Assembly: GCA_003213625.1 (NCBI GenBank)
Contig: QCMT01000001.1
Location: 1 to 64,000 of the forward strand
Reading direction: 5' to 3'
DNA length: 64,000 bases
Origin: OCS155 cluster bacterium AG-422-J23
Lineage (GTDB): Bacteria > Actinomycetota > Acidimicrobiia > Actinomarinales > Actinomarinaceae
Under the pieces are notes generated by a model. That model was not told where the DNA came from and did not search any database. It saw only the letters and a list, made by a program, of their open reading frames with translations. Every line of letters begins with the position of its first letter. Positions within the stretch are counted from its first letter, which is position 1. Positions 18,851 through 27,700 of the stretch are shown one piece after another. The position numbers and the translations under genes were made by a program.

Positions 18851-19861
18851 ATGGATAAATTCTTCAAAAAAAATAAACTTCTTAAAATTACTTTAATTAC
18901 TTATACTTTCCTGATATTTCCATTTGGATTTGCAAAATCAGATTATTACTTTATGTCTCCAGGACCTCCTTATCAATGGAACATTGAAATCGAGAATGTT
19001 GAAACTTACGAATATGATGGAAACCTTTATCAATTAACCGTACGGAGAGATGAGGCAAATTACTTTGTATATGCTTGGGCTAGATTAAATAGTCAGATTG
19101 ATTTATATCCTAGAGAAGTTATTTTACCTGATGGTGTTACACCTCAAGAACTATCAGAAATAAGTATACAAAACATGGTGACTTCTGAAAATGTGGCAAT
19201 TGCTGTTGCTCTTGATTCTTTAGACTATGAAATAGAGTCAGAGGGGGACGGTGTTTTAGTGGTTGGTCTGCTTGATGATTCACCAGTAAAAGACAAACTT
19301 ATTAAAAATGATTTAATTATTTCTATAAATAATGAATTAGTAAGATCAGCTTCCGAATTTATATCAATGTTAAGAACGTATGAAATAGGAGACATCGTAA
19401 ATATTGGGTTAATAAGGAACGAACAAGAATTAACCATTGAAACAAAACTAATAGAACATGTTGAGTACGAAAATGAACCTATGGTTGGATTTTTAGCTTC
19501 TACGCCAAACCAACAATTTATCTTTCCTTTTGAAGTAGATATTAAAACTGGAAATGTTGGAGGTCCGTCAGCAGGAATGATGATGGCTTTAAATGTTTAC
19601 AATTTACTAACTGAAGGTGACATAACTAATGGAAAAAAAATTGCTGGAACTGGCACAATTGAAATTGATGGATCAATTGGACCTGTCGGAGGCGTAAAGC
19701 AAAAAGTAATCGCAGCAAAAAGAGCAAATGCTTCATTGATACTTGTTCCTACTGCGAATTATTTAGAAGCAAGTGTCTTCTCTGATGAAAATACATCTAT
19801 TGTTGCAGTCGATTCATTTGAAGAAGCTCTTGAGGTAATTTCTGACTTTAGTTCACGTTAA
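18851..19861 (+). CDS. YlbL-like PDZ-Lon serine protease
   Basis: A 336-residue secreted or membrane-anchored protease. N-terminal hydrophobic segment (about 10-28), a PDZ domain (VLVVGLLDDSPVKDKLIKNDLIISIN ...), then a Lon-type proteolytic domain with catalytic Ser240 (GGPSAGMMM) and Lys283 (GGVKQK). This is the family of B. subtilis YlbL and actinobacterial homologues. It lacks the Lon ATPase domain. The ATG follows TAGTAT by 6 nt without a ribosome site, so translation is probably leaderless. Confidence 0.93.
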   Translation: MDKFFKKNKLLKITLITYTFLIFPFGFAKSDYYFMSPGPPYQWNIEIENVETYEYDGNLYQLTVRRDEANYFVYAWARLNSQIDLYPREVILPDGVTPQELSEISIQNMVTSENVAIAVALDSLDYEIESEGDGVLVVGLLDDSPVKDKLIKNDLIISINNELVRSASEFISMLRTYEIGDIVNIGLIRNEQELTIETKLIEHVEYENEPMVGFLASTPNQQFIFPFEVDIKTGNVGGPSAGMMMALNVYNLLTEGDITNGKKIAGTGTIEIDGSIGPVGGVKQKVIAAKRANASLILVPTANYLEASVFSDENTSIVAVDSFEEALEVISDFSSR

Positions 19862-19889
19862 AGACGAAACATAAATAAAATAAATCTAC

Positions 19890-22709
19890 ATGGTTAATAT
19901 CGGCAATTTAAATACAAATTCAGAGAGAAGAGGATTCTCTTTTATTGTTTTCATTGCAATCATTGGTTTCTCCCTTGCTAGGGGAATTGCTAATTTCTAT
20001 ACAAATTACCTCTGGTTTGATTCTGTCGGATTGGAAAGTGTTTGGGTAAAAATCTTATTAACAAGGACAGCACTTGTAGGTGCTACTTCATTGATCGCAT
20101 TTATATTTATATTTACGAACTTAAGATTGGCAACAAGAGCAACTCCAGTAATGGACATCTTTGAAGCATTTGACTCTGAAGATCCTCTTGCTAGGTTCAG
20201 AAGCTTTGTAAGTGAACGATTTGCTAGATTTAGATTAACTGGTGCCGTGGCTCTTTCTTTATTTTTAGGTGCAGGCGCTTCAACACTATGGGAACAAGTT
20301 TTATTATTTCTTAACCGACAAGGATTCGGTGTTAGTGATCCGGTATTCAACTATGATGTTGCAAGTTACGTTTATGGATTGCCACTTTATAGACTTTTTG
20401 TTTCTTGGGGTTTCCAACTCGTTACCCTCACTTCACTTGTTGTAATTCTATACTTTATTGCAACCGGAGCTCTTCAATTAAGGCCTGGACGTTTACCTGA
20501 GGTAAGTAGTGGGGCAAAAGCACATTTATCCGTTTTACTCGCATTTATAGCTTTACTTAAAGCAGTTGCTTATAGGCTTGATGCTTTGGAACTACTTTAT
20601 TCACCACGTGGAAAAGTTTTTGGAGCTAGCTATACAGATGTTGTAGCTCATCTTCCTGCTTTAAATCTCTTGATTCTAATTTCATTATTTGGAGCAATTC
20701 TTTTACTAGTAAACATTAGAAGAAGAGGATGGCTACTTCCTACAACGGCAATAGGTTTATGGTTGGCAGTTTCCATCATAGTTGGAGGAATTGTTCCAGC
20801 AGCCATTCAGAGATTTAGAGTTGTACCAGATGAGTTGAATAAAGAATTGCCTTATGTTGAAGATCATATTAATTACACAAGATTGGCATATGGACTTGAC
20901 TCCATAGAAGAAAGACAGTTCGAAGCTTCACCCAATCTTTCTCAAAATGACATAAATGACAACTCTCAAACGGTCGACAATATTAGATTATGGGATCCAA
21001 CTGTATTAGCTGAGACCTACAGTCAGCTTCAAGAAATTAGAGCTTATTATGCCCTGGATGAAGTCGACGTAGACAGATATATGATTGATGGTCAATTGAC
21101 TCAGGTTATGGTATCTGCAAGGGAATTAGACCAAACAAACTTACCTGCTCAAGGTTGGGTCAATCAAAAATTACAGTACACCCATGGTTTTGGTGTTGTG
21201 TTCAGCCCTGCAAATAATGTTGCTAGTCAAGGACAACCAGACTTTTATGTTAAGGGTGTTCCAGCAAATACAAGCGTTGCTGAGCTTGAGGTAGACCAAC
21301 CGAGAATATATTTTGGAGAATCAGCAGACTCAGATGAGTATGTTGTTGTTAATTCACTTCAAGATGAAGTAGATTATCCATTATCAACAGAAGGACAATC
21401 TGTTGCATACACAAATTATTCAGGTGAGGGTGGAGTTAGCATAGGTTCATTCTTTAAGAGACTTGGATTCGCACTGCGTTACAGTGAATTAAACCTTCTT
21501 ATATCGAATCAGTTGAGTGATGGTTCTAAACTAATTATGGAAAGGAACATAATCAGTAGGGTTAAAAAAGCTGCTCCTTTCTTATACACTGACAATGATC
21601 CTTACTTGGCACTAATTGATGGCAACCTATTTTGGATTATTGATCTTTATACCTTGAGTGATAGATATCCTTATGCTCAACCAGCTGACACAACAAGAAT
21701 TAATGACAGGTCTGGACTGCCTATAAACTTTAATTACATTCGAAACTCTGTAAAAGCAGTCGTTAACGCCTATGACGGAACGATGAATTTCTATGTCTTT
21801 GATGAGAATGACCCATTGATTAAGTCATATGCTGAAATCTTCCCATCTCTTTTTGATGATAAATCAAACATGTCTGATGATTTATTGAATCACATAAGAT
21901 ACCCAGAAGATCTCTTTACGATTCAATCTGACATGTACAGGGATTATCACATGACTGATCCAAGAGTGTTTTATGCTGACGAGGATCCATGGGTAATTCC
22001 TACAGATTCATCCACTACACCAAGACTTGCAACTTTGAGAGGTGAGTTCAGTGAAATTGGTTTCAAACCAATGCTTCCATACTATCTTTTGATGTCACTA
22101 CCAGGAGAAAGCGATTTGAGTTATCTTATATTCCAGCCATTTAACCCTGAAAACAGACCGAATATGCAGTCTTTCCTTGTTGCGGATGCTGATCCAGAAA
22201 ATTATGGACAAATAATCGACTTTAAACTACCTAAAGGTGAATTCGTAGACGGACCAACTCAGGTTGCTACAAGGATCAACCAGGATCCTGATATATCTCA
22301 AATATTTACATTGTTAGACCAACAAGGTTCAAGTGTTATTAAAGGTAATCTTTTTGTTGTTCCAATCAATCAGTCTGTACTTTATTATCAACCAATATAT
22401 CTTCAGGGTGAGCAAAACCCATTACCTGAATTTAAATTTGTTGTTGTAGTTTTCCAAGACAGAATAATAATGGCTGAATCACTTACCCTTGCTCTCGAGG
22501 GTGTATTTGGTGACCTTGAAATTGATCTCGATTTAGATATAGATGATACCGAAGACATAAGTGCGATCGATTTATTAAATAAAGCTAGCGATTTATTTGA
22601 TCAAGCTCAAAATGCGTTAACAGATGGAAATCTTGGAAAATATCAAGATCTAATTATTCAAGTTGAGGAACTTGTAAACAAAGCTTTAGAGACTCTTAAT
22701 CAACAATAA
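19890..22709 (+). CDS. UPF0182 family large membrane protein
   Basis: A 939-residue protein of a widespread actinobacterial family with unknown role. The first 300 residues hold about seven membrane segments, including the conserved NYLWFDSVGLESVW. A long extracytoplasmic domain follows (for example NYTRLAYGLDSI, TVDNIRLWDP, YTHGFGVVFSPANNV). The end is strongly acidic (DLDLDIDDTED) followed by an amphipathic helical tail, as in the family. Full length. The initiator tRNA gene follows on the same strand. Confidence 0.93.
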   Translation: MVNIGNLNTNSERRGFSFIVFIAIIGFSLARGIANFYTNYLWFDSVGLESVWVKILLTRTALVGATSLIAFIFIFTNLRLATRATPVMDIFEAFDSEDPLARFRSFVSERFARFRLTGAVALSLFLGAGASTLWEQVLLFLNRQGFGVSDPVFNYDVASYVYGLPLYRLFVSWGFQLVTLTSLVVILYFIATGALQLRPGRLPEVSSGAKAHLSVLLAFIALLKAVAYRLDALELLYSPRGKVFGASYTDVVAHLPALNLLILISLFGAILLLVNIRRRGWLLPTTAIGLWLAVSIIVGGIVPAAIQRFRVVPDELNKELPYVEDHINYTRLAYGLDSIEERQFEASPNLSQNDINDNSQTVDNIRLWDPTVLAETYSQLQEIRAYYALDEVDVDRYMIDGQLTQVMVSARELDQTNLPAQGWVNQKLQYTHGFGVVFSPANNVASQGQPDFYVKGVPANTSVAELEVDQPRIYFGESADSDEYVVVNSLQDEVDYPLSTEGQSVAYTNYSGEGGVSIGSFFKRLGFALRYSELNLLISNQLSDGSKLIMERNIISRVKKAAPFLYTDNDPYLALIDGNLFWIIDLYTLSDRYPYAQPADTTRINDRSGLPINFNYIRNSVKAVVNAYDGTMNFYVFDENDPLIKSYAEIFPSLFDDKSNMSDDLLNHIRYPEDLFTIQSDMYRDYHMTDPRVFYADEDPWVIPTDSSTTPRLATLRGEFSEIGFKPMLPYYLLMSLPGESDLSYLIFQPFNPENRPNMQSFLVADADPENYGQIIDFKLPKGEFVDGPTQVATRINQDPDISQIFTLLDQQGSSVIKGNLFVVPINQSVLYYQPIYLQGEQNPLPEFKFVVVVFQDRIIMAESLTLALEGVFGDLEIDLDLDIDDTEDISAIDLLNKASDLFDQAQNALTDGNLGKYQDLIIQVEELVNKALETLNQQ

Positions 22710-22753
22710 AAAAGCTTGAGTTAAATAAATTCTTAATTACTATTGGTATTCAG

Positions 22754-22830
22754 CGCGGGGTGGAGCAGTCTGGTAGCTCGCTGGGCTCATAACCCAGAGG
22801 TCGTAGGTTCAAATCCTACCCCCGCTACCA
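22754..22830 (+). tRNA. initiator tRNA-fMet (CAT)
   Basis: 77 nt including an encoded CCA. Anticodon loop CTCATAA sits on a stem with three consecutive G-C pairs (CTGGG/CCCAG), the initiator hallmark. Position 1 is C opposite T72, an unpaired end also typical of initiators. It is the only tRNA in the window with its CCA encoded. Confidence 0.97.
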
Positions 22831-22832
22831 AA

Positions 22833-22971
22833 TCATCTTATAAATAAATCTATAAGTCGTTTTCTTCCAGTAGATGCAGCAATAATTTTTAAAGTGAATA
22901 ATCCCATTATCCCTAGAAAGCCAAAAAAATCCTAAAAGTAAAATAATTCGCCAAATAATTATTACATCCAT
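22833..22971 (-). pseudogene. small membrane protein ORF split by a homopolymer frameshift
   Basis: On the minus strand an ATG at 22971 lies 6 nt after a perfect TATAAT. It reads MDVIIIWRIILLLGFF, then the frame breaks at a run of seven T's (22922..22928). One base fewer would continue as GFLGIMGLFTLKIIAASTGRKR and end at a TGA at 22833, giving a 45-residue single-span protein with a basic tail. It could be a decayed gene, a sequencing/assembly indel, or slippage. No homology was checked. Confidence 0.45.
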
Positions 22972-23002
22972 AATTTAATTATACGCAGAAACTATTTTTG
23001 TA

Positions 23003-23494
23003 TTAACTTACGTAATCAAGAATCATTTCGTATGTAACTGGACCATTAAATGTATTTATTACAAGAAAGTCTTTGTTTAATAATAAAGTTGTTGGAAGTC
23101 CACTCCAGAAAAATTGACTGATAAACGATTCAACTTTTTCTTCCGACAAAATATTTTCATACGTTAAGTTATATTCTTTTATAAATTCAATTGCATTGGT
23201 CTCAGAATCATCGACCAATAATCCAACTACAACAAATTCATCCAGTTCATTTAATTTTTGAAGGTATCCCACTTCTTCGATACATGGTGTGCACCAAGTC
23301 GCCCAGAGGTTTACAACAATATATTCCTCGCTTGTAAGCGCAATATTCGCATCTAGATTTTCAAAAGCAATAGATAGGTCTAAATTTTCATTGTTTGGTA
23401 GCACTTCGACATCAGTATTTTCTTCTTCAAATGTTGCTGAGATTACAAGAACTAGTCCGACTAAGGACAATAGGATAAAATTTCTTTTCAACAT
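23003..23494 (-). CDS. TlpA/ResA-like thiol-disulfide protein
   Basis: A 163-residue extracytoplasmic thioredoxin-fold protein. An N-terminal signal/anchor (about 5-20) is followed by the redox motif W-C68-T-P-C71 in VVNLWATWCTPC and the cis-Pro region SGLPTTLLLN. It probably reduces or oxidises exported thiol proteins such as cytochrome c or similar clients; the partner is unknown. The ATG lies 6 nt after TAAATT, so translation is probably leaderless. Divergent from mrp. Confidence 0.88.
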   Translation of the reverse strand: MLKRNFILLSLVGLVLVISATFEEENTDVEVLPNNENLDLSIAFENLDANIALTSEEYIVVNLWATWCTPCIEEVGYLQKLNELDEFVVVGLLVDDSETNAIEFIKEYNLTYENILSEEKVESFISQFFWSGLPTTLLLNKDFLVINTFNGPVTYEMILDYVS

Positions 23495-23535
23495 AAGTTT
23501 AATTTAATAAAGTATTGAACATACAATACATAAGT

Positions 23536-24564
23536 ATGGAATTTGAAAAACTTATTTATCCTGGATTCAATAAGACATTCGGAGAGCTTGAGTGCTTTAA
23601 ATTAGACAAAAGCAATCAATTAGAGGTTATTGATTATTTCAATATAGATTGGGTTCGTTCAGCTGTTGAAGAGCTTGTAAAAACTGTTGATGAAAAGATA
23701 AAAATTGAGTTTATTGAGCCGACCACAATAGATATTGAATCTGCATCAAAATTAGTGAAAGCAGATCTATCTGTAGAGGATGCAAAAAAAGACTTTAGCA
23801 AAGGTAAGAGAATTATTGGTATCTCTTCTGGAAAAGGTGGCGTTGGAAAATCAACTATTTCATCTTTACTTGGTATGGCTTTTGCAAAACAAGGGAAAAA
23901 AGTTGGAATTCTTGATGCTGATATCTGGGGATATTCAATACCAAAAATGTTAGGAGCAAAATTTCCTCCAATCCCATTCAATAACAGAATTTTCCCATCA
24001 AAAATAAATGATCTCAGCGTTATCTCAATGGAGTACTTCGTAAAACAAGATGAAGCAGTAATTTGGAGAGGACCAATGCTTCATAAGGCTATTGAACAAT
24101 TCCTGTATGAAGTTTTATGGCAGGATATAGATATCTTACTTATCGATATGCCACCTGGAACAGGTGATGTCTCGATATCCCTTTCTCAATTTCTTAACTT
24201 TTATGAGACGATTATTGTTACAACACCTCAAAGCAATGCGACAACTGTTGCAGAGAGAGCAGGAATTATGTCGAAGAAAGTGAACTCAAGCATCATTGGT
24301 GTTATTGAAAATATGTCTTATTTAGAGAATGGGAGTGAGAAACTATATCCGTTCGGTAAAGGCGGGGGAGAAGAACTCTCAAAGAACCTAGGTGTCGAAT
24401 TTATTGGTAGCCTACCGTTATATGATTCTGTATCAAAATATTCAGAGGATGGAAAACTTCTCGAATTTGGTGCAGATAATAATTTCAAAGTTGTTGAGGA
24501 AATGGTCAAAGCAATTAATGCCATTGCTCCTAAGAAAAAACCAATTGATCTAAAAATTAATTAG
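23536..24564 (+). CDS. mrp: Mrp/ApbC-type P-loop ATPase, Fe-S cluster carrier family
   Basis: A 342-residue cytosolic ATPase of the Mrp/NBP35 group: deviant Walker A GKGGVGKST (99-107), DADIWGYSIPKML, and MPPGTGDVSISLSQ. The N-terminal 80 residues replace the usual MIP18-like domain with divergent sequence. The C-terminal CxxC that binds a cluster in many ApbC proteins is absent: after GVIENMSYL comes ENGSEKLYPFGKGGGEE. I start at the ATG 23536 rather than the upstream in-frame TTG, since TACAAT lies 8 nt before the ATG. Confidence 0.88.
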   Translation: MEFEKLIYPGFNKTFGELECFKLDKSNQLEVIDYFNIDWVRSAVEELVKTVDEKIKIEFIEPTTIDIESASKLVKADLSVEDAKKDFSKGKRIIGISSGKGGVGKSTISSLLGMAFAKQGKKVGILDADIWGYSIPKMLGAKFPPIPFNNRIFPSKINDLSVISMEYFVKQDEAVIWRGPMLHKAIEQFLYEVLWQDIDILLIDMPPGTGDVSISLSQFLNFYETIIVTTPQSNATTVAERAGIMSKKVNSSIIGVIENMSYLENGSEKLYPFGKGGGEELSKNLGVEFIGSLPLYDSVSKYSEDGKLLEFGADNNFKVVEEMVKAINAIAPKKKPIDLKIN

Positions 24565-25312
24565 TTATAAAACAGAACACGGAAAGTAATAGACAGTAAT
24601 AACCAAAATATTGCAGTTTTGAACTGGTTGTAAAATTAATTAATACTCGTATCGCAAGTAGTCCAGTAAACATAGCAACAATTGTTGGGAGAACAATATT
24701 TGTGTTTACTTTAAAGGAATCATTAATAAAGGTTAGGCTCCATGCTCCAAATATTGTTGGGATACCTAGCAACAGTGAATAATAAATTGCATCAGCTTTT
24801 TTTACCCCGAGATAAATAGCTGTCAATAAAGTTACACCAGATCGTGAAACTCCTGGAAGTAATGCAATAGATTGAGCGATCCCAATAACAAATGCTTGGC
24901 TGACGGTTATATCTCTGATACTTAATGCCTCACTATTATTTATTTTTCCTGAAAAAATTAGAAGTAATGAAAAAATTAAATATGAAGCTCCTGTGATAAG
25001 AATAAGGTTGGGACTATCATCGATGATATTTTGTATAGGTGTCAGTAAACCAATGAGAACCGCTGGAATAATACCAGCAAGAATTATTTTGAAATAAAAG
25101 ATAAAAGTATCTAAATCTTCAAATATCTCGAAAATTCTCTTTCTGTAGAAAAATACTATTGAGAATAAAGTGCCAATGTGCAAGAAGGCAATGTCATTAG
25201 TGTTTAGGTCGAGTTCAGAACTTAATGATGAAATAATGACGAGGTGACCACTTGATGATATCGGTAAAAACTCTGTTAGTCCCTGTAAAACACCAGTTAA
25301 AATTTCAAGCAT
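24557..25312 (-). CDS. uppP: undecaprenyl-diphosphate phosphatase
   Basis: A 251-residue integral membrane enzyme that recycles the lipid carrier of cell-wall synthesis (BacA family). Both family motifs are present: GLTEFLPISSSGHLVI near the N-terminus and the P-loop-like LLPGVSRSGVTLL. About seven membrane segments. It converges with mrp, overlapping by 8 nt. Its ATG directly abuts the stop of the small zinc-ribbon gene upstream, so they form a two-gene unit. Confidence 0.95.
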   Translation of the reverse strand: MLEILTGVLQGLTEFLPISSSGHLVIISSLSSELDLNTNDIAFLHIGTLFSIVFFYRKRIFEIFEDLDTFIFYFKIILAGIIPAVLIGLLTPIQNIIDDSPNLILITGASYLIFSLLLIFSGKINNSEALSIRDITVSQAFVIGIAQSIALLPGVSRSGVTLLTAIYLGVKKADAIYYSLLLGIPTIFGAWSLTFINDSFKVNTNIVLPTIVAMFTGLLAIRVLINFTTSSKLQYFGYYCLLLSVFCFITN

Positions 25313-25462
25313 CTATTTTATACTAGCTAAATGCCAGTCGTTGCAATCACCACATCTATAAATATTGAATTTCTGATTGTACTCTGACTCAGCCCAGCCT
25401 CTTTCTTTTCTTGCCTCGTTTTCAGATTTAAATCTTCTTTTTGAACAACTCTCTATATTCAT
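25313..25462 (-). CDS. 49-residue zinc-ribbon-like protein
   Basis: A small gene read before uppP with no gap (TAG then ATG). It has a ggtagag ribosome site. The pattern is one Cys (C6) with KRRFKSENEARKE, then YRCGDCNDWHLAS near the end: a C...C-x2-C-x3-H arrangement seen in short phage and bacterial zinc-binding proteins that end in 'YxCxxCxxWHL'. Function unknown. Coding status is supported by the ribosome site, the Cys/His pattern and the exact junction with uppP. Confidence 0.75.
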   Translation of the reverse strand: MNIESCSKRRFKSENEARKERGWAESEYNQKFNIYRCGDCNDWHLASIK

Positions 25463-25542
25463 CTCTACCAATATCTACAATAAATAAAAAATACATCAAT
25501 GGAATAAAAACTTATTTAAATTTAAGTAAGTAGAATCTAATC

Positions 25543-26142
25543 ATGAGCATTGTTCCCGTTATTGCAAGCTATCTAATAGGTTCGATCAATTTTGCTTATA
25601 TTGTTGCAAAATTCAAAAATATCAATATTCAAGAGATTGGAAGTGGAAATCCAGGTTCCTCAAACGTTTTGCGAGCACTCGGAAAAAAATATGCAGTAAT
25701 CGTACTTGTTGGTGATTTATTTAAGGGAATAGCTCCATTTCTGATTTTTGGAGGTGAATTAGAGACATTAATCTATGCGTCTCTCGCCGTTATAGGGCAT
25801 TGTTTTCCAATATTTTACGGATTTAAAGGTGGAAAGGGTGTCGCAACGTATTTGGGGACAGTAATAGGATATATTGTCTTTCTTGCACCAGATTTAGGGT
25901 TTTTATTTTGGGAAATTGTCCTAATTTTTGGATTTATCGCACTTTATTTTGGAATATTCTTCATTTTTAGAATTTCTGCAATATCAAGTCTGATTACATG
26001 TTCAGTTGGTGCACTTTATGTCATTTTTCAATCACCAGAAATTTACATCGTTGGGTTTCAAGTATTTATTCTGTTACTGATTTTCTATCAGCATCGAGAA
26101 AATCTATCACGATTATCAAAAGGCGATGAGAATAAATTTTGA
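25543..26142 (+). CDS. plsY: acyl-phosphate:glycerol-3-phosphate acyltransferase
   Basis: A 199-residue membrane enzyme that makes lysophosphatidate, the first step of phospholipid synthesis. The three PlsY motifs are seen: GSGNPGSSNVLRALG, GHCFPIFYGFKGGKGVAT, and HRENLSRL near the end. Length is standard. TAGAAT lies 6 nt before the ATG (25531..25536), so translation is probably leaderless. Confidence 0.95.
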   Translation: MSIVPVIASYLIGSINFAYIVAKFKNINIQEIGSGNPGSSNVLRALGKKYAVIVLVGDLFKGIAPFLIFGGELETLIYASLAVIGHCFPIFYGFKGGKGVATYLGTVIGYIVFLAPDLGFLFWEIVLIFGFIALYFGIFFIFRISAISSLITCSVGALYVIFQSPEIYIVGFQVFILLLIFYQHRENLSRLSKGDENKF

Positions 26143-26203
26143 AACTTAAGAATATAAATTAGATTTGTTGTAATATATTTCTAAGAAGAGTTGAGGCAGG
26201 GCA

Positions 26204-26578
26204 ATGAGTTCAACATTAATTTTAATAGGGCTACTTTTATCACTATCGATGGCAGTGATACTTCCCGAAATTCAGATTTCCAAAAATCAAAACAGTTACG
26301 CCTATATTATCTCTCCTGAATACGACTCCATGGTGAATAGGCAAAGAAGAGGGTATTTAGTATTAGGATTACTTGCAGTCTCAACTTTCTTTGTGTCTAT
26401 ACAGACCATGTCTGTCCCATTATTTATTTTTCATCTTGTTCTTGATTGCGTATTTGGTATTTATGCGTTCCTCTCCTTTCAGGTAAGAAGATCCATGCAG
26501 GTAAAAAATAATCTAACCATGGGCAATCAAGTAGAAAATACGGTAGAGGAAGAAAGCTACTTCAAAGAAGCTGTTTAA
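26204..26578 (+). CDS. membrane protein, unrecognised
   Basis: A 124-residue protein I do not recognise. Hydrophobic N-terminal segment (5-20), a polar stretch with YAYIISPEYDSMVNRQRRG, then two hydrophobic segments (about 52-67 and 73-90), and an acidic C-terminal tail. It is 3 nt from the translin gene, and gaggcaggg precedes the ATG. No motif that suggests an enzyme. It may be the first gene of a three-gene unit with the translin and the thioesterase. Confidence 0.7.
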   Translation: MSSTLILIGLLLSLSMAVILPEIQISKNQNSYAYIISPEYDSMVNRQRRGYLVLGLLAVSTFFVSIQTMSVPLFIFHLVLDCVFGIYAFLSFQVRRSMQVKNNLTMGNQVENTVEEESYFKEAV

Positions 26579-26581
26579 AAC

Positions 26582-27196
26582 TTGAAAACACCTGAGCAGA
26601 TTACCAATAGTCTCGTTAAAGAGTTTGATAAATTAAACGATATTAGAGAACAGTCCCTAAAACTCTCCAGAGAGATCATAAAATCTTGTTCTAAGTCGAT
26701 AAGGAATGTCCATCGTAACAATCTAGACGATGCTAAACAACATTTAGACGAGGCAAATAAAAATTATCAAGATTTACGCTCTTCTTTGAAAGATATTCCA
26801 GAATTGCGATTTGCAGGCTACGTAAATGACTCGGAAAGGGAGTTAATTGAGGCATTTTTAGTTTTCGAATTCGAGAAAACTAATTCACTTCTTGAATTTG
26901 AGGGAATGAATGTGTCTGCCTCAAACTACATACAGGGACTTGGTGATGCAATTGGAGAGTGGAGAAGAAAAGTCTTGGATAGTCTTAGAAAACTAGAGAT
27001 TGAAGAAGGTGAGAAGTATTTAGCAATTATGGAGGCCTCTATGGAAATCTTTAACGAGTTAGATTACCCAGATGCTTTGACTGGTGGTCTTAGAAGATAC
27101 GCTGATACCGCCAGAGCAATCATTGAGAGAACGAGGTCAGATCTCACAAATGCTATAGTTAGTGAATCATTAAGAAAAGAACTTAAAAATAAATAA
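26582..27196 (+). CDS. bacterial translin-family protein
   Basis: A 204-residue all-helical protein resembling translin/TRAX. The first half has the helix RE(I/V)I(K)SCSKSIR..H. The second half has the family signature LGDAIGEWRRKVLDSLRKLEIEEGEKYL and the end GGLRRYADTARAIIERTRSDLTNA. Eukaryotic translin/TRAX forms a nucleic-acid-binding, RNA-cleaving octamer (C3PO); archaeal and some bacterial homologues exist. The start is TTG, 3 nt after the upstream stop; no better start is available. It overlaps the thioesterase by 1 nt (TAATG). Confidence 0.8.
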   Translation: MKTPEQITNSLVKEFDKLNDIREQSLKLSREIIKSCSKSIRNVHRNNLDDAKQHLDEANKNYQDLRSSLKDIPELRFAGYVNDSERELIEAFLVFEFEKTNSLLEFEGMNVSASNYIQGLGDAIGEWRRKVLDSLRKLEIEEGEKYLAIMEASMEIFNELDYPDALTGGLRRYADTARAIIERTRSDLTNAIVSESLRKELKNK

Positions 27197-27699
27197 TGGA
27201 CTATAAATTCATAACTGGAGACAATTTAGAAATTACAAGCCCTGGATGGTCTGAGGGAACTGTTTTACAAGATATATATCCAGACTCTTCATTTGTAAGT
27301 GGAGTAGAAAACCCCCAGAGCATGAAAATGGTTCCCGTGATTAAAGATCAAAAAATATATGCAAAATATATATTTGAGAAAAGATTTGAGGGAGGACCTG
27401 GTCTTGTTCATGGTGGAATACTTTCAACAGTATTAGATGAAATGATGGGGTATGCAACCGTTACCCATAACCTCTGGTGTGTGACGGCCAATCTTGAAGT
27501 CAACTATAGATCACCATGTCCAGTTGAAGAAGAGTTTGAGTTAAGTGCTTGGGTTAAAGAGATTGATGGAAAAAAAGTTTATACCGAATCCATAATATTT
27601 TCTGGTGAAGAAGTGCATGTTGAATCTTCTGGATTGTTTATAAACTTAGGTCAAGCTAGGGCGCAGACATTTTTTATACCTGACAAGAACTATCCGTAA
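27196..27699 (+). CDS. PaaI-like hotdog thioesterase
   Basis: A 167-residue single hotdog-domain protein with the PaaI/4HBT signature FEGGPGLVHGGILSTVLDEMMGYA, where the His-Gly-Gly and the Asp at the helix end form the active site, followed by ANLEVNYRSPCPVEEEF. It probably hydrolyses an acyl-CoA; substrate unknown. Start coupled to the translin gene by TAATG. It ends 2 nt from the opposing GMC oxidoreductase gene. Confidence 0.87.
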   Translation: MDYKFITGDNLEITSPGWSEGTVLQDIYPDSSFVSGVENPQSMKMVPVIKDQKIYAKYIFEKRFEGGPGLVHGGILSTVLDEMMGYATVTHNLWCVTANLEVNYRSPCPVEEEFELSAWVKEIDGKKVYTESIIFSGEEVHVESSGLFINLGQARAQTFFIPDKNYP

Positions 27700-27700
27700 A

